In this document: one piece after another, positions 32,426 to 40,892 of the stretch
Position numbering within the stretch: the first letter of the stretch is position 1
How the letters are laid out: each line of letters begins with the position of its first letter
DNA from: Nitriliruptoraceae bacterium
Lineage (GTDB): Bacteria > Actinomycetota > Nitriliruptoria > Nitriliruptorales > Nitriliruptoraceae
NCBI GenBank assembly: GCA_007133465.1
Contig: SLMP01000110.1
Location: 1 to 44,564, forward strand
Length of the DNA: 44,564 nucleotides
Direction: 5' to 3'
Translations under genes and position numbers: made by a program
Notes under the pieces: model-generated
Databases searched by the model: none
What the model was told of the DNA's origin: nothing
The model's input: the letters and a program-made list of their open reading frames with translations, nothing else

Positions 32426-34509
32426 GCCGACCGGCACGACCGCTGCGGAAGGTGCCCTCCGCGACGCCGAGCTCCCTCGTCGGCGCCGGCACGGTGGTCA
32501 CGAGTGCCCCCTCCGGGGCATTCGAGGAGGGCACCTTCCACGGCGTGTACCGCGGTGACGTCCGGGCCCTGTCGCGCTACGACCTGACGGTCGACGACCT
32601 GGCCCCCAACGTGCTGACGGCGGCGCGTCGCGATGCGACCAGCCTGGACACGGCCTTCGCCACCTCCTACAGCGAACACGGTGACGCCCGCGCCGTGCTG
32701 CTGCGCCACCGGGAGGTGCGGGGGCGGATCGTCGATCGCTACACCCTGCACCGCCTGGCGGCGGGTCCACCGCTCGAGATCGCGGTCGTCCTGGCCGCGG
32801 ACCGCGCCCACCTGATGGAGGTCAAGGGCGGCGAGGTGGTGCCGCCGGAGGTCGGGCTGCTCCCCGTCGACGACCGTCGGTTCGTGGTGGGGGAGCGGGT
32901 GCCGGCGAACGCGGACGACGAGCCGGGCGCCGGGGTGGCGGCTCGCATCGAGGTGGAGGGTCCCGCCCCCACCGTCGCCGACGGCGTGCTGCGGTGGTCG
33001 GTCGATCCCGCACCGGGGGAGGCCTGGACCCTGACCCTGACCATCACCCCATGCGACCGCGACGGCGACGATGCCGGGCTCGTGACGGTGGCACACGCCG
33101 CCGAGCTCGCGGCACCCGCACCGTTGGTGGCGGCGGGGTACGACCACCGCTGGCAGCGCGCGATCGCCGGGGCGGTCGCCGACCTGGCGTCCCTGCGCGT
33201 GGAGGTCGGTGCCGAGCGCTACACCGCCGCAGGAGCGCCATGGTTCATGGCGCTGTTCGGCCGCGACGCACTGCTGACCGGGTTCGCCGCCCTGCCGCTC
33301 GGAACCGACGACGTGCTGGACACCCTCGAAGCCCTGGCGCGTCGTCAGGGGCGCGCGCACGACCCCCGGACGCTCGAACAGCCGGGCAGGATCCTGCACG
33401 AGCTGCGCACCGGTGAGGACGGGGTCTTCGGCCTGCGACCGGGGGAGGCCTACTACGGCACCACGGACGCGACGCCACTGTTCGTCGTGCTCCTCGCCGA
33501 GGCCCTGCGCTGGGGTGCGGATCGTGAGCGCGTCGTCCGGCTGCTGCCAGCCGCGCGGGCGGCCGTCAGGTGGTGCCTCGAGGAAGGGGACGTGGACGGC
33601 GACGGGTTCGTCGAGGCGGTGCCGGACCCCGGGGGGATCGAGAACCAGGGCTGGAAGGACTCCAGCGACTCGATGGTGCACGCGGACGGATCGTTGGCCG
33701 CTCCGCCGATCGCGCTCGTCGAGGTGCAGGCCTATGTCCACGGTGCGCTGCTCGGGCTCGCGGAGCTCGAGGCCACCATCGGCGATCCGACGGCCGCGGG
33801 CCCACTGCGCCAGCGCGCAGCGCACCTCGCCCAGCGCTTCAGGGAGGCGTTCTGGTCGGAGCGGTTGGGTGGACTCGTGATGGGCCTCGACGCGGCGAAA
33901 CGACCGTTGGACGTCGCCTCGTCCAACATGGGCCATGCGCTGTGGACCGGCATCCTCACGCTGGACGACGCCGCACGGGTGGCCCAGCGGGTGATGGCCC
34001 CGGACCTGTTCGCGAGCTGGGGCATCCGGACGCTGGGATCCGAGGAGGTCGCCTACTCGCCGCTCGCCTACCACCGGGGGACGATCTGGCCCCACGACAC
34101 CGCGATCGTCGCCCACGGCCTCGCGCGCAGTGGGTCGCGCCGAGCCGTCGAGCGGGTGGCGGGCGAGGTCCTCTCACTCGCGGAGCGGTTCGAGTACCGG
34201 CTGCCGGAACTGCTCGGCGGCACCGACCGTGCCGACCTGCCCGCTCCGGTGCCCTACCCGGTCGCCTGCAGCCCGCAAGCGTGGAGCGCAGCGGCCCCCG
34301 TGCTGCTCCTGCGTGCGGTGTTGGGGCTGGAACCGGACCTGCCAAGCGGACGGGTGTGCTTGGCACCGGCGCTCCCGAAGGGACAGACCCTGACCGTGCG
34401 CGGCTTGCGGCTCGGCGACCGGGAGGTGGCCATCGACGTGGGGCCCGACGGTGCGGTCGAGGTCGCCGGCGCGGACGGGCTGCACGTAGAGGTCGTGCCG
34501 GTCAGGTGA
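32422..34509 (+). CDS. Glycogen-debranching/amylo-alpha-1,6-glucosidase-type glycoside hydrolase
   Basis: The 695-residue cytoplasmic enzyme has an N-terminal beta domain of the GDE_N_bis type (FHGVYRGDVRALSRYDLTVDD) and an (alpha/alpha)6-barrel catalytic domain. Barrel marks are APWFMALFGRDALLTG, ENQGWKDSSDSMVHADG with candidate acidic residues, and RGTIWPHDTAIVAHGLA. Members act on glycogen side branches, sucrose or other oligosaccharides; the substrate is unassigned. There is no signal peptide, fitting a role on the imported sugar. The ATG overlaps the permease stop by 4 nt, so it is the last gene of the operon. A weak hairpin follows. Confidence 0.92.
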   Translation: MSRPARPLRKVPSATPSSLVGAGTVVTSAPSGAFEEGTFHGVYRGDVRALSRYDLTVDDLAPNVLTAARRDATSLDTAFATSYSEHGDARAVLLRHREVRGRIVDRYTLHRLAAGPPLEIAVVLAADRAHLMEVKGGEVVPPEVGLLPVDDRRFVVGERVPANADDEPGAGVAARIEVEGPAPTVADGVLRWSVDPAPGEAWTLTLTITPCDRDGDDAGLVTVAHAAELAAPAPLVAAGYDHRWQRAIAGAVADLASLRVEVGAERYTAAGAPWFMALFGRDALLTGFAALPLGTDDVLDTLEALARRQGRAHDPRTLEQPGRILHELRTGEDGVFGLRPGEAYYGTTDATPLFVVLLAEALRWGADRERVVRLLPAARAAVRWCLEEGDVDGDGFVEAVPDPGGIENQGWKDSSDSMVHADGSLAAPPIALVEVQAYVHGALLGLAELEATIGDPTAAGPLRQRAAHLAQRFREAFWSERLGGLVMGLDAAKRPLDVASSNMGHALWTGILTLDDAARVAQRVMAPDLFASWGIRTLGSEEVAYSPLAYHRGTIWPHDTAIVAHGLARSGSRRAVERVAGEVLSLAERFEYRLPELLGGTDRADLPAPVPYPVACSPQAWSAAAPVLLLRAVLGLEPDLPSGRVCLAPALPKGQTLTVRGLRLGDREVAIDVGPDGAVEVAGADGLHVEVVPVR

Positions 34510-34514
34510 CCGGA

Positions 34515-34533
34515 CGGCGGCGTACCCCCGCCG
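34515..34533 (+). terminator. Weak hairpin after the sugar operon
   Basis: CGGCGG (34515-34520) and CCGCCG (34528-34533) form a 6-bp stem with a 7-nt loop, starting 6 nt after the stop. There is no T-run. The stretch 34534-34722 beyond it has no gene that I can support. Confidence 0.35.
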
Positions 34534-34722
34534 GCTGTGACCGTCCTGGGGGGGCTGATCATCGGGTCCGGGTTCACGACCCGCGGGCTGCCGTTCCTCA
34601 CCCGGGAGCACGGGAACTCGACGACCGCCACCCCGCCAGGCTGGTCGAAGCGCTCGTTCCAGGTCGCCGGACGAGCAGCCGGGCGACAGGCCGGCGGGGA
34701 ACGGCGCCAGCGGCTGCGCTCC

Positions 34723-36486
34723 TCAGTCGACCCGCGTCGAGGACGCCCAGGTGCCCTGCCGCCGGATCTCGTTCGCTCCGGTCACCTCGCCGGTGTCCCA
34801 GTCGACCTCCAGCGCCTGGATCGCGCCGTAGTACTCCGTGGTCGGGAGGTGCTCGCGGACCTCGTAGCCCCAGGAGACGAGCTGCTCGAGGGCATCGCTG
34901 TCGAGCGGCGCCTCGACGAGCAGCCGCGCGCGCTCCATGTGGAAGCGGGGCTGCTGCACCGCCGACTCGAGCTCCTCGCCGTGCCCGGCCCACCGCACGA
35001 TGACCTGCGCGACGGCGTTCGGGATACGACGGCCGCCGGGCGAACCGATCCCGAGCACGGGCCGGTCGTCCTCGAGCAACATCAGCGGGGCGACGAAGCT
35101 GCGCGGTCGTTTGAGCGGCGCGACGGCGTTGACCGACGCCGGGTCGGGCGCGAAGTTCTTGAGCTGGTCGTTGAGGAAGAACCCGGAGACCGCGAGCCCC
35201 GAACCGAAGAAGTTGCTCAGGGTGTTGGTCATGGAGACCATCGTGCCGTCCTCGTCGACCACCACGACGTGGGTGGTGTCGGTCTCCTCGGTGACCGCCT
35301 CGACGTCCTCGGGCACCTCGGCGAAGGCGTCCGGGGGGATCAGGTCGGCGAAGCCCTGGCTGACCGCCGGGTCGAGCAGCTCGGCGAGGACGACGTCCTC
35401 GATGCTCGGGTCACCGATCCGGTCGATGCGCTGGCTGTTGGCCAGTCGCCACGCCTGGATCTGCACGTGGAAGGCGTCCGCCGAGGCGAGGTCGAGGTCG
35501 TTGATCCCGCGCGCCTCGGCGGTCTGCAGCAGCTGGATCACGGTTGGGGCCGCGACCGGTGCCCCGGCCGCGAGCACCTCGTACCCGCCGAAGGTGCCGC
35601 GGCCGGGTTCGACCTCCAGCACCTCGTAGGCCCCCAGGTCGGCCAGCTCCAGGCCGGGGACGGCCTCGACGATCTGCTGACCGATCGCACCCTCGTAGAA
35701 CGCAGCCGGTCCCTGCTCCTGGATCAGCCGCAGGGCCACCGCGTACTCGGGCTGGTGGAGCATCTGTCCGGCGGCGATCGCCTGCCCCTCGGGGAAGAAC
35801 CGCGGCAGCATGTGGATGGGGAGACGATGGGCCGCGCCCTGCAGCCGCTCGTTGAGGTAGGGGTCGACCTCGATGCCGCTCTCCGCGAGCCGAGCGGCGT
35901 ACTCGATCAGGTCCTCGAGTTGGACGGTGCCGTACTCGTCGTGGATGCGGTCCATGCCGGCGACGAAGCCCGGCACGCCGATGTCGGACGTCGGCGGGAT
36001 GCCGTTGATCGGTGCGATCTCGCGGTAGTCGAGGACGCGCGGCTCCTCGCCCTCCCGCTTGATGAGCATGGTGCCGCCGCCGCCGATGCCGGAGCCGAAC
36101 GGCTCGGCGACACCGAGCGTGTAGGCGACGGCCACGGCCGCGTCGATGGCGTTGCCGCCCCCCTCGAGCACCTCCATGCCGACCTCGACGGCGGTGGGGT
36201 GGCTGGCGCTCACCCCGTAGCCATCGAGGACGGGTGGGGGCTCGAACCCGGCGACCTCGGTCTCGAGCTCCGGGCTGGTCTCCTCGGGCCGCTCCCGCTG
36301 GCGGAGCTGGACCGCTTCGGTCGCTTCCTCGGGCGCGGCGATGTCGAGGTCAACCTCGACGAGCTCCTGGGCGAGGAACGCGGCGCGCTCCTCGCGGACG
36401 CGCGGCTGGTTGTAGACCGTCACCACCAGCAGGCCGAGGACGACCACGATGGACAGGACGTAGTTGAGCCAGCGGTCGGTCATCAT
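34723..36486 (-). CDS. Membrane-anchored gamma-glutamyltransferase (CapD/PgsD-like)
   Basis: This 587-residue enzyme has one N-terminal membrane helix (about residues 7-26), an acidic linker and a gamma-glutamyltransferase domain. GGT motifs are GGNAIDAAVAVAYTLGVAEPFGSG, and the autoprocessing site TTHVVVVDEDGTMVSMTNTL, whose second Thr is the N-terminal nucleophile. Near the end SPGGRRIPNAVAQVI is another GGT block. Start is the ATG at 36486, overlapping the capA stop as ATGA; an ATG one codon later is also possible. Its place at the end of the capB-capC-capA operon is that of B. anthracis capD, which anchors or trims poly-gamma-glutamate (known from that family). Whether it hydrolyses or transpeptidates is not readable. 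Confidence 0.85.
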   Translation of the reverse strand: MMTDRWLNYVLSIVVVLGLLVVTVYNQPRVREERAAFLAQELVEVDLDIAAPEEATEAVQLRQRERPEETSPELETEVAGFEPPPVLDGYGVSASHPTAVEVGMEVLEGGGNAIDAAVAVAYTLGVAEPFGSGIGGGGTMLIKREGEEPRVLDYREIAPINGIPPTSDIGVPGFVAGMDRIHDEYGTVQLEDLIEYAARLAESGIEVDPYLNERLQGAAHRLPIHMLPRFFPEGQAIAAGQMLHQPEYAVALRLIQEQGPAAFYEGAIGQQIVEAVPGLELADLGAYEVLEVEPGRGTFGGYEVLAAGAPVAAPTVIQLLQTAEARGINDLDLASADAFHVQIQAWRLANSQRIDRIGDPSIEDVVLAELLDPAVSQGFADLIPPDAFAEVPEDVEAVTEETDTTHVVVVDEDGTMVSMTNTLSNFFGSGLAVSGFFLNDQLKNFAPDPASVNAVAPLKRPRSFVAPLMLLEDDRPVLGIGSPGGRRIPNAVAQVIVRWAGHGEELESAVQQPRFHMERARLLVEAPLDSDALEQLVSWGYEVREHLPTTEYYGAIQALEVDWDTGEVTGANEIRRQGTWASSTRVD

Positions 36487-37673
36487 CGGTCGACGGACTC
36501 CAGGACGGTGCGGTGGTCGATCTCGGTGAACAGCGAGCCCCCCTCGCGGGTCCATGTGAGCCCCTCGCCCTCCAGCCTGCCGAGGATACGGGCGCGGCGG
36601 TAGGGGGCGAGTGGCCCGGACAGGATGCGCGGGGCGCCCTCGCGGATCTCGAGCGGGACGAACTCCACCCGCCCGACCCCGTCGGCGCCGAGCTCGTAGC
36701 GTACGAGGGTGGTCTCACGGGTGCGCGAGAAGCCCTGGTCGAACACGAAGTTGCCGAGGCTGTAGAGCACGAGGGTTTCGTCGATCCGCTCGACCGCCTG
36801 CATGACGTGCGGGTGGGTGCCGATCACGATGTGGGCACCGGCGTCGGCCGCGAGCTCGGCGAGCTCGCGCTGCCGGTCGTCCGGCACGAACCCGTACTCC
36901 TTGCCCCAGTGGAAGTGGGTGATGACCAGGTCGGCGTTCAAGCGCGCCTCCTGGATCAGGCGGGTGGTGCGGCTGCGCTCGGCGCTGAGCACCCCACCCT
37001 GGAAGGCACGGGCGACGAAGCCGGCGACCCAGGCGTCGGAGAACGACAGGGTCGCGACGGTCAGCTCCCCGTGCTCCTGGTAGTTGATCTGCACGGCGTC
37101 CTCGAGGGTCATCCCGGCGCCGGCGTACTCGAACCCGATGTCGTCGAGGGCGGCCAGGGTGTCGCCGAGCCCGGGGATGCCGTGGTCCATCATGTGGTTG
37201 TTCGCCAGGGCGAGGGTGGTGACCCCCGCCCGATGCAGCGCCTCGACCCCCTGGCGGTCGCTCGCCAGGTGGATCAGCTTGTCGGCCTTCGGGAGCTCGT
37301 CGACGCGCTCGGTCACCACCTGCTCGAGGTTGGCGGTCACGTAGTCGGCGTCGAGCAGCGGTTGCACGTGGCTGAGCAGCCAGTCGTGCCCGTGCCGGTC
37401 GGCCGCTCGCTCGACGTGACGTCCGAACATCACGTCGCCCACCATGACCGCCGAGAAGACCGCGTCCTCGTCGACCTCCACCGGCGCGGCGACCGCGGCC
37501 TCGCCGGTGATCCAACTGGCGCCCTGCAGCAGCCCGACGACCAGCGCGGCGACCAGGAAGGCGACGACCGCGTCGCGTGGCGCCCGCAGGGCCGACCGGC
37601 GCAGCCGACGCTGGATCTTGCCGCGACGATGGGCCTCGTCCGGCTCCGGCAGGTCGGTGATGATCTCGGTCAT
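36483..37673 (-). CDS. capA: Poly-gamma-glutamate synthesis protein CapA/PgsA (metallophosphatase-fold)
   Basis: The 396-residue protein has one N-terminal membrane helix (AVVAFLVAALVVGLLQGASWI) and a PGA_cap domain with metallophosphatase-like motifs: VGDVMFGRHV, TANLEQVVT, LANNHMMDHGIPGL, HFHWGKEYG, GTHPHVMQA and YSLGNFVFDQGF. CapA/PgsA is needed for PGA export in bacilli. ATG at 37673 is four bases from the capC stop. The overlap with the GGT gene downstream and near-contact with capC make this one operon. Confidence 0.95.
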   Translation of the reverse strand: MTEIITDLPEPDEAHRRGKIQRRLRRSALRAPRDAVVAFLVAALVVGLLQGASWITGEAAVAAPVEVDEDAVFSAVMVGDVMFGRHVERAADRHGHDWLLSHVQPLLDADYVTANLEQVVTERVDELPKADKLIHLASDRQGVEALHRAGVTTLALANNHMMDHGIPGLGDTLAALDDIGFEYAGAGMTLEDAVQINYQEHGELTVATLSFSDAWVAGFVARAFQGGVLSAERSRTTRLIQEARLNADLVITHFHWGKEYGFVPDDRQRELAELAADAGAHIVIGTHPHVMQAVERIDETLVLYSLGNFVFDQGFSRTRETTLVRYELGADGVGRVEFVPLEIREGAPRILSGPLAPYRRARILGRLEGEGLTWTREGGSLFTEIDHRTVLESVDR

Positions 37674-37677
37674 CGGC

Positions 37678-38133
37678 TCAGCCCACGACCGCGTTGAAGA
37701 CGAACAGCAGCAGGAAGGTGACCCCGGACAGCAGCACGGTCGAGAACATCGTGTGGGGTACGCCCTGGCGCGCGATCGAGTTGGCGATCAGACCGGGCAC
37801 GATGACCCCGATGCCGCGGAACTCGTAGACCTCGAACGGCAGGGCCGGGTAGATCGCGTCGAAGATCAGCTTGAAGATGATCCCGACCGCCAGCATCGCG
37901 GCGAACCGCCGCCGTCCGTAGAGGATCACCACCTTGGCGACGCCGAGCTGCACCACCAGGTAGGTGGCGAAGCTGATCATGAAGATCGCCCCCAGGAACA
38001 GCACCTGGTCGAAGATCAGCGCGAGGTAGCCGGGCACGACGAGGCCGGCGGGGATCACCCCGGTGCGCTCGGCGTAGATCAGACTGACGACCACACCGAT
38101 CACCAGCGCGATGTAGAGCTCGGTACCGAACAT
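37678..38133 (-). CDS. capC: Poly-gamma-glutamate biosynthesis membrane protein CapC/PgsC
   Basis: This 151-residue protein is almost entirely hydrophobic, with about five helices, and reads MFGTELYIALVIGVVVSLIY ... GLVVPGYLALIFDQ at its start, the hallmark opening of CapC/PgsC. Family length is about 149, so it is intact. It forms the membrane part of the PGA synthase with CapB. ATG at 38133 overlaps the capB stop as TGATG. Confidence 0.95.
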   Translation of the reverse strand: MFGTELYIALVIGVVVSLIYAERTGVIPAGLVVPGYLALIFDQVLFLGAIFMISFATYLVVQLGVAKVVILYGRRRFAAMLAVGIIFKLIFDAIYPALPFEVYEFRGIGVIVPGLIANSIARQGVPHTMFSTVLLSGVTFLLLFVFNAVVG

Positions 38134-39356
38134 CAGGCAACTCCGCGTCGTTCGTCGATCGCCAGGTCCTCGAGGGCTTCCACGAGCTCGACCCCGCCAC
38201 CGTGGAGGTTGCCGATGCCGTAGAGGACGCGACCGGGCAGGTGGCCGTCGAGGGCGGCGACCACCCGCTCCGCCGAGGCGCCGGTGAGGTCGAGGACGTC
38301 CGCGATCTGCAGCTCGTTCGCGGCCGCGCGCAGGATCGGTCGGGTCTGTTGCCCGGTCACCACCAGCGTGTCGATGGGCAGGTGGGGCAGCACGTCGGTG
38401 GCGAACTGCGACGTGCGGTCCATGCGGTCGGCCCGACAGTTGACGATCACGGTCAGCCCGTCCGTGCCGAGCGACCGGTCCGCGATGTGGTCCCAGACGG
38501 CGAGGGTCGACATCGGGTCGTTCACCGCGAAGCCGTTCACGAAGTACCCCGGTCGCTCCGCGTCGCCGATCGGCACGACCCGCATCGCGAACGGGTCGGC
38601 TGCGGCGTTGCGCATCCCGAGCATCGCGACCTCGTCCGGGATGCCGAGCTCCCGGGTCACCGCGAGCACGAGCGCGACGTGATCCGGCAGCACCAGGTAC
38701 CCGTATCCCCGCAGCTGGTCCTCGCTCACCGCGTCGGGCTCGGCCATCAGCACCTTGCAGTCCCGCTGCGCCGCGACCGCGAGGTAGGTGTCGACGTGCG
38801 GCTCCGGGATCACGACGACCTTGCCACCCTCGGGGATCGAGTCGGCGAAGACGACGGCCACGTCGGCGACGGTCGGCCCCATCTCGTCGAGGTGGTCCTC
38901 GAGGGCGTTGCAGATGACCAGCAGGTTGACGTCGATCATCTCGCGATGGAAGGTCAGCTGGTACTCCGGCTTCACGGCCATGCACTCGCTGACGAGGACG
39001 TCCGCCTCCGCCTCGACCGCCCGGCGGACCACCTCGCGCTGCTCGCTGATGTTCGCGCCCTCGGGCCGGCGGACGATCTTCTCCTCCTCACCGTTCCAGC
39101 CGAACAGCAGCTTCGGCTCGGTCCCGGTGGTCTTGCCGAGCGTGCGGAAGCCGCCCTCCGCCAGCGCGCTGGTGAGCAGGCGGGTGACGGTCGACTTGCC
39201 GCGGCTACCGTTCACGCTGATGCGAAGCTCGAGCGCCGCGAGCCGCGTGCGGTGACGCCGTCGTTCGACGACGCCGACGGCGAGCAGCACCAGGACGGCA
39301 GCGACGATCGTCAGGAGGACGACGTCGTCGGACGTCCCGAGAGACCAGCCCTCCAT
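38133..39356 (-). CDS. capB: Poly-gamma-glutamate synthase CapB/PgsB
   Basis: The 407-residue enzyme has one N-terminal membrane helix (DDVVLLTIVAAVLVLLAVGV) and a Mur-ligase-like amide ligase domain. The P-loop NGSRGKSTVTRLL sits near residue 45-60, followed by KTTGTEPKLL and ECMAVKPEYQ, as in bacillary PgsB. It adds glutamate to the growing chain through an acyl-phosphate. The ATG at 39356 has GGAG six bases upstream; the in-frame extension beyond it is Pro/Arg-rich and not conserved-looking. It leads the operon, with a possible promoter near 39584-39612. Confidence 0.95.
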   Translation of the reverse strand: MEGWSLGTSDDVVLLTIVAAVLVLLAVGVVERRRHRTRLAALELRISVNGSRGKSTVTRLLTSALAEGGFRTLGKTTGTEPKLLFGWNGEEEKIVRRPEGANISEQREVVRRAVEAEADVLVSECMAVKPEYQLTFHREMIDVNLLVICNALEDHLDEMGPTVADVAVVFADSIPEGGKVVVIPEPHVDTYLAVAAQRDCKVLMAEPDAVSEDQLRGYGYLVLPDHVALVLAVTRELGIPDEVAMLGMRNAAADPFAMRVVPIGDAERPGYFVNGFAVNDPMSTLAVWDHIADRSLGTDGLTVIVNCRADRMDRTSQFATDVLPHLPIDTLVVTGQQTRPILRAAANELQIADVLDLTGASAERVVAALDGHLPGRVLYGIGNLHGGGVELVEALEDLAIDERRGVA

Positions 39357-39711
39357 GCGTGCTCCGTCGTCGGTGGACGGCCGACTTGGCCGTCCCCCGT
39401 GGTCTGGGTTCCCTCCCGGAGCCCGAACGTACGGGACCACCCGCGGCAGCAGGCGAGGACCTGGCCGAGGGACGGGGGGAGGCGGGGTGGGCGATGATGC
39501 CCGGTCCACCGGCAGGGCCGGGGAAGAGGTGCGAACGGAGCGACCACGGCGACGAGCGCCGGACGACCCCGGATGCGCGTCGAAGGATAGCGCTTCCACC
39601 GACGTCGAGGAACCCCTTGGACGGGTCGGGAGGCGGTGGCCGGCCCGGGCCGCCGACCAGCGATCGGCAGGTGGCGGGTGCGTGCAGTGACCGCGCGGCG
39701 GCGCGCCGAGG
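39357..39711 (-). promoter_or_regulatory. Gene-free stretch upstream of capB with a promoter candidate
   Basis: No credible gene is visible. On the minus strand TTCCTC (39612-39607) and TATCCT (39589-39584) are 17 bp apart, a fair -10 and a weak -35, which would give a capB leader of about 220 nt. GTGGTC and GACCAC near 39400-39445 form a long-range 6-bp inverted repeat of uncertain meaning. Confidence 0.35.
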
Positions 39712-40101
39712 TCAGGGGACCGAGCGGAGGCGGATCGGGCCCTTCGCGGTCGACGGGTCGACGACGCGGCCGCCCTGCAGCACCTCCAGTTCGCCCTTCG
39801 CGACCAGGCGGCGGGCGGCCCGCCGCGCCGGCTCCATCAGCGCCTCCCACGCGTCCGGCTCGTCGTCACCGTCGGCGACCCGCCGGGCGGCCTCGGAGGG
39901 GCAGATCGTCGCCCCACGGCGGCGCGCGGCGAGCAGGTCGCGGATCGCGTCCTCGAGCGCGAGGTCGGCCGGGCGCACCCTCCGGCGGCGGCAGGCGGCC
40001 GAGCAGTAGCGGATCCGGTCCCAGTCGCGCTCCCAGGCCTTGCGCCAGGTGATGGTCCGCCCACACGAGGCGCACGTCTTGTCGTCGCGGCCGTCGGCCA
40101 T
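39712..40101 (-). CDS. DUF2256 and DUF3253 domain protein
   Basis: This 129-residue protein starts with a small zinc-binding DUF2256-type motif (KTCASCGRTITWRKAWERDWDRIRYCS, with two C-x2-C-like pairs completed by CSAAC) and continues with a DUF3253-like basic helical segment (LEDAIRDLLAARRRGATICPSEAARRV). Function is unknown; the combination suggests nucleic-acid contact but this is inference. The ATG at 40101 is the start. It is divergent from the thioredoxin-like gene, 182 nt away. Confidence 0.88.
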   Translation of the reverse strand: MADGRDDKTCASCGRTITWRKAWERDWDRIRYCSAACRRRRVRPADLALEDAIRDLLAARRRGATICPSEAARRVADGDDEPDAWEALMEPARRAARRLVAKGELEVLQGGRVVDPSTAKGPIRLRSVP

Positions 40102-40283
40102 GGCTGCTCACTGCTCTGCGGTTGGGGTCGCGCTGGACAGCCAGGGTGCCCGCCGAGCGCCCCGGTGGCGACCGCTGCGCGCGGTCCTCGCTGACCGACC
40201 ATCCGTGCAGGGCACCCAACGCGGTGTGCGGGGCCCGTCGGTACGTTCCCGCTTCCACCGACGCCCGCGAAGGACCGCCCCGC

Positions 40284-40850
40284 ATGCCGTCTCCCGCCAG
40301 CCCACTCGTCCTCGGTGACCCGGCCCCCGCGTTCGCGCTGCCGGCGGTGACCGACGGGACCACCGTGACGCTCGGCGACCTTGATGCCGACGTCCTCGTT
40401 GTCGTGTTCCTGTGTCGGCACTGCCCGTACGTCGTGCACGTGCAGGACGCGCTCGCCGCGATCGCCACCGAGTATCAGCGCACCGGACGGGTGGCGTTCG
40501 TCGGTATCGCCGCCAACGATGCCGACGCCTACCCGGACGACGCCCCGGATTCGCTCGCGGAGCAGCAGCGGGAGGTCGGCTTCCCCTTCCCGTACCTGTT
40601 CGACGCCACCCAGGACGTCGCCAAGGCCTACGGGACGGCCTGCACGCCCGATCCGTTCGTCTTCGACGCCGACCGGCGACTGGCCTACCGGGGGCGGATC
40701 GACGCCACCCGCCCCGGCGGCGACGCTCCGACGGGGGCGGACCTGCGGGCGGCGCTCGACGCGCTGCTCGCGGGGGAGCGGCCGGACGCCGACCAGTGGC
40801 CGCCGATGGGGTGCTCGATCAAGTGGCGTCCGGGCAACGCGCCCGCCTGA
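40284..40850 (+). CDS. Thioredoxin-like/peroxiredoxin-like redox protein
   Basis: The 188-residue protein has the AhpC/TSA-like thioredoxin fold: FALPAVTDGTTVTLGDL at the N-terminus, VVVFLCRHCPYVVHVQDAL with a CxxC (Cys-Arg-His-Cys), an SLAEQQREVGFPFPYLFD block and GTACTPDPFVFD with the cis-Pro region. The C-terminus WPPMGCSIKW adds a further Cys. This matches the common thioredoxin-family proteins of unknown partner. ATG at 40284 is preceded by AAGGA at about ten bases. It lies 42 nt before the methyltransferase gene. Confidence 0.9.
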   Translation: MPSPASPLVLGDPAPAFALPAVTDGTTVTLGDLDADVLVVVFLCRHCPYVVHVQDALAAIATEYQRTGRVAFVGIAANDADAYPDDAPDSLAEQQREVGFPFPYLFDATQDVAKAYGTACTPDPFVFDADRRLAYRGRIDATRPGGDAPTGADLRAALDALLAGERPDADQWPPMGCSIKWRPGNAPA

Positions 40851-40892
40851 CGAGCGCACGTGTCCGGTCCGCTCCGGCGCCAGGAGATCGAG

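Noticed and set aside
34254-34631. CapE/PgsE-like small gene after the GGT
   Set aside because: It overlaps the glucosidase gene antisense, has no hydrophobic helix and no ribosome site.
40144-40217. Inverted repeat GGGTGCCC / GGGCACCC as a riboswitch or terminator
   Set aside because: The 58-nt loop holds no recognisable aptamer or T-run; chance in such GC-rich sequence is likely.
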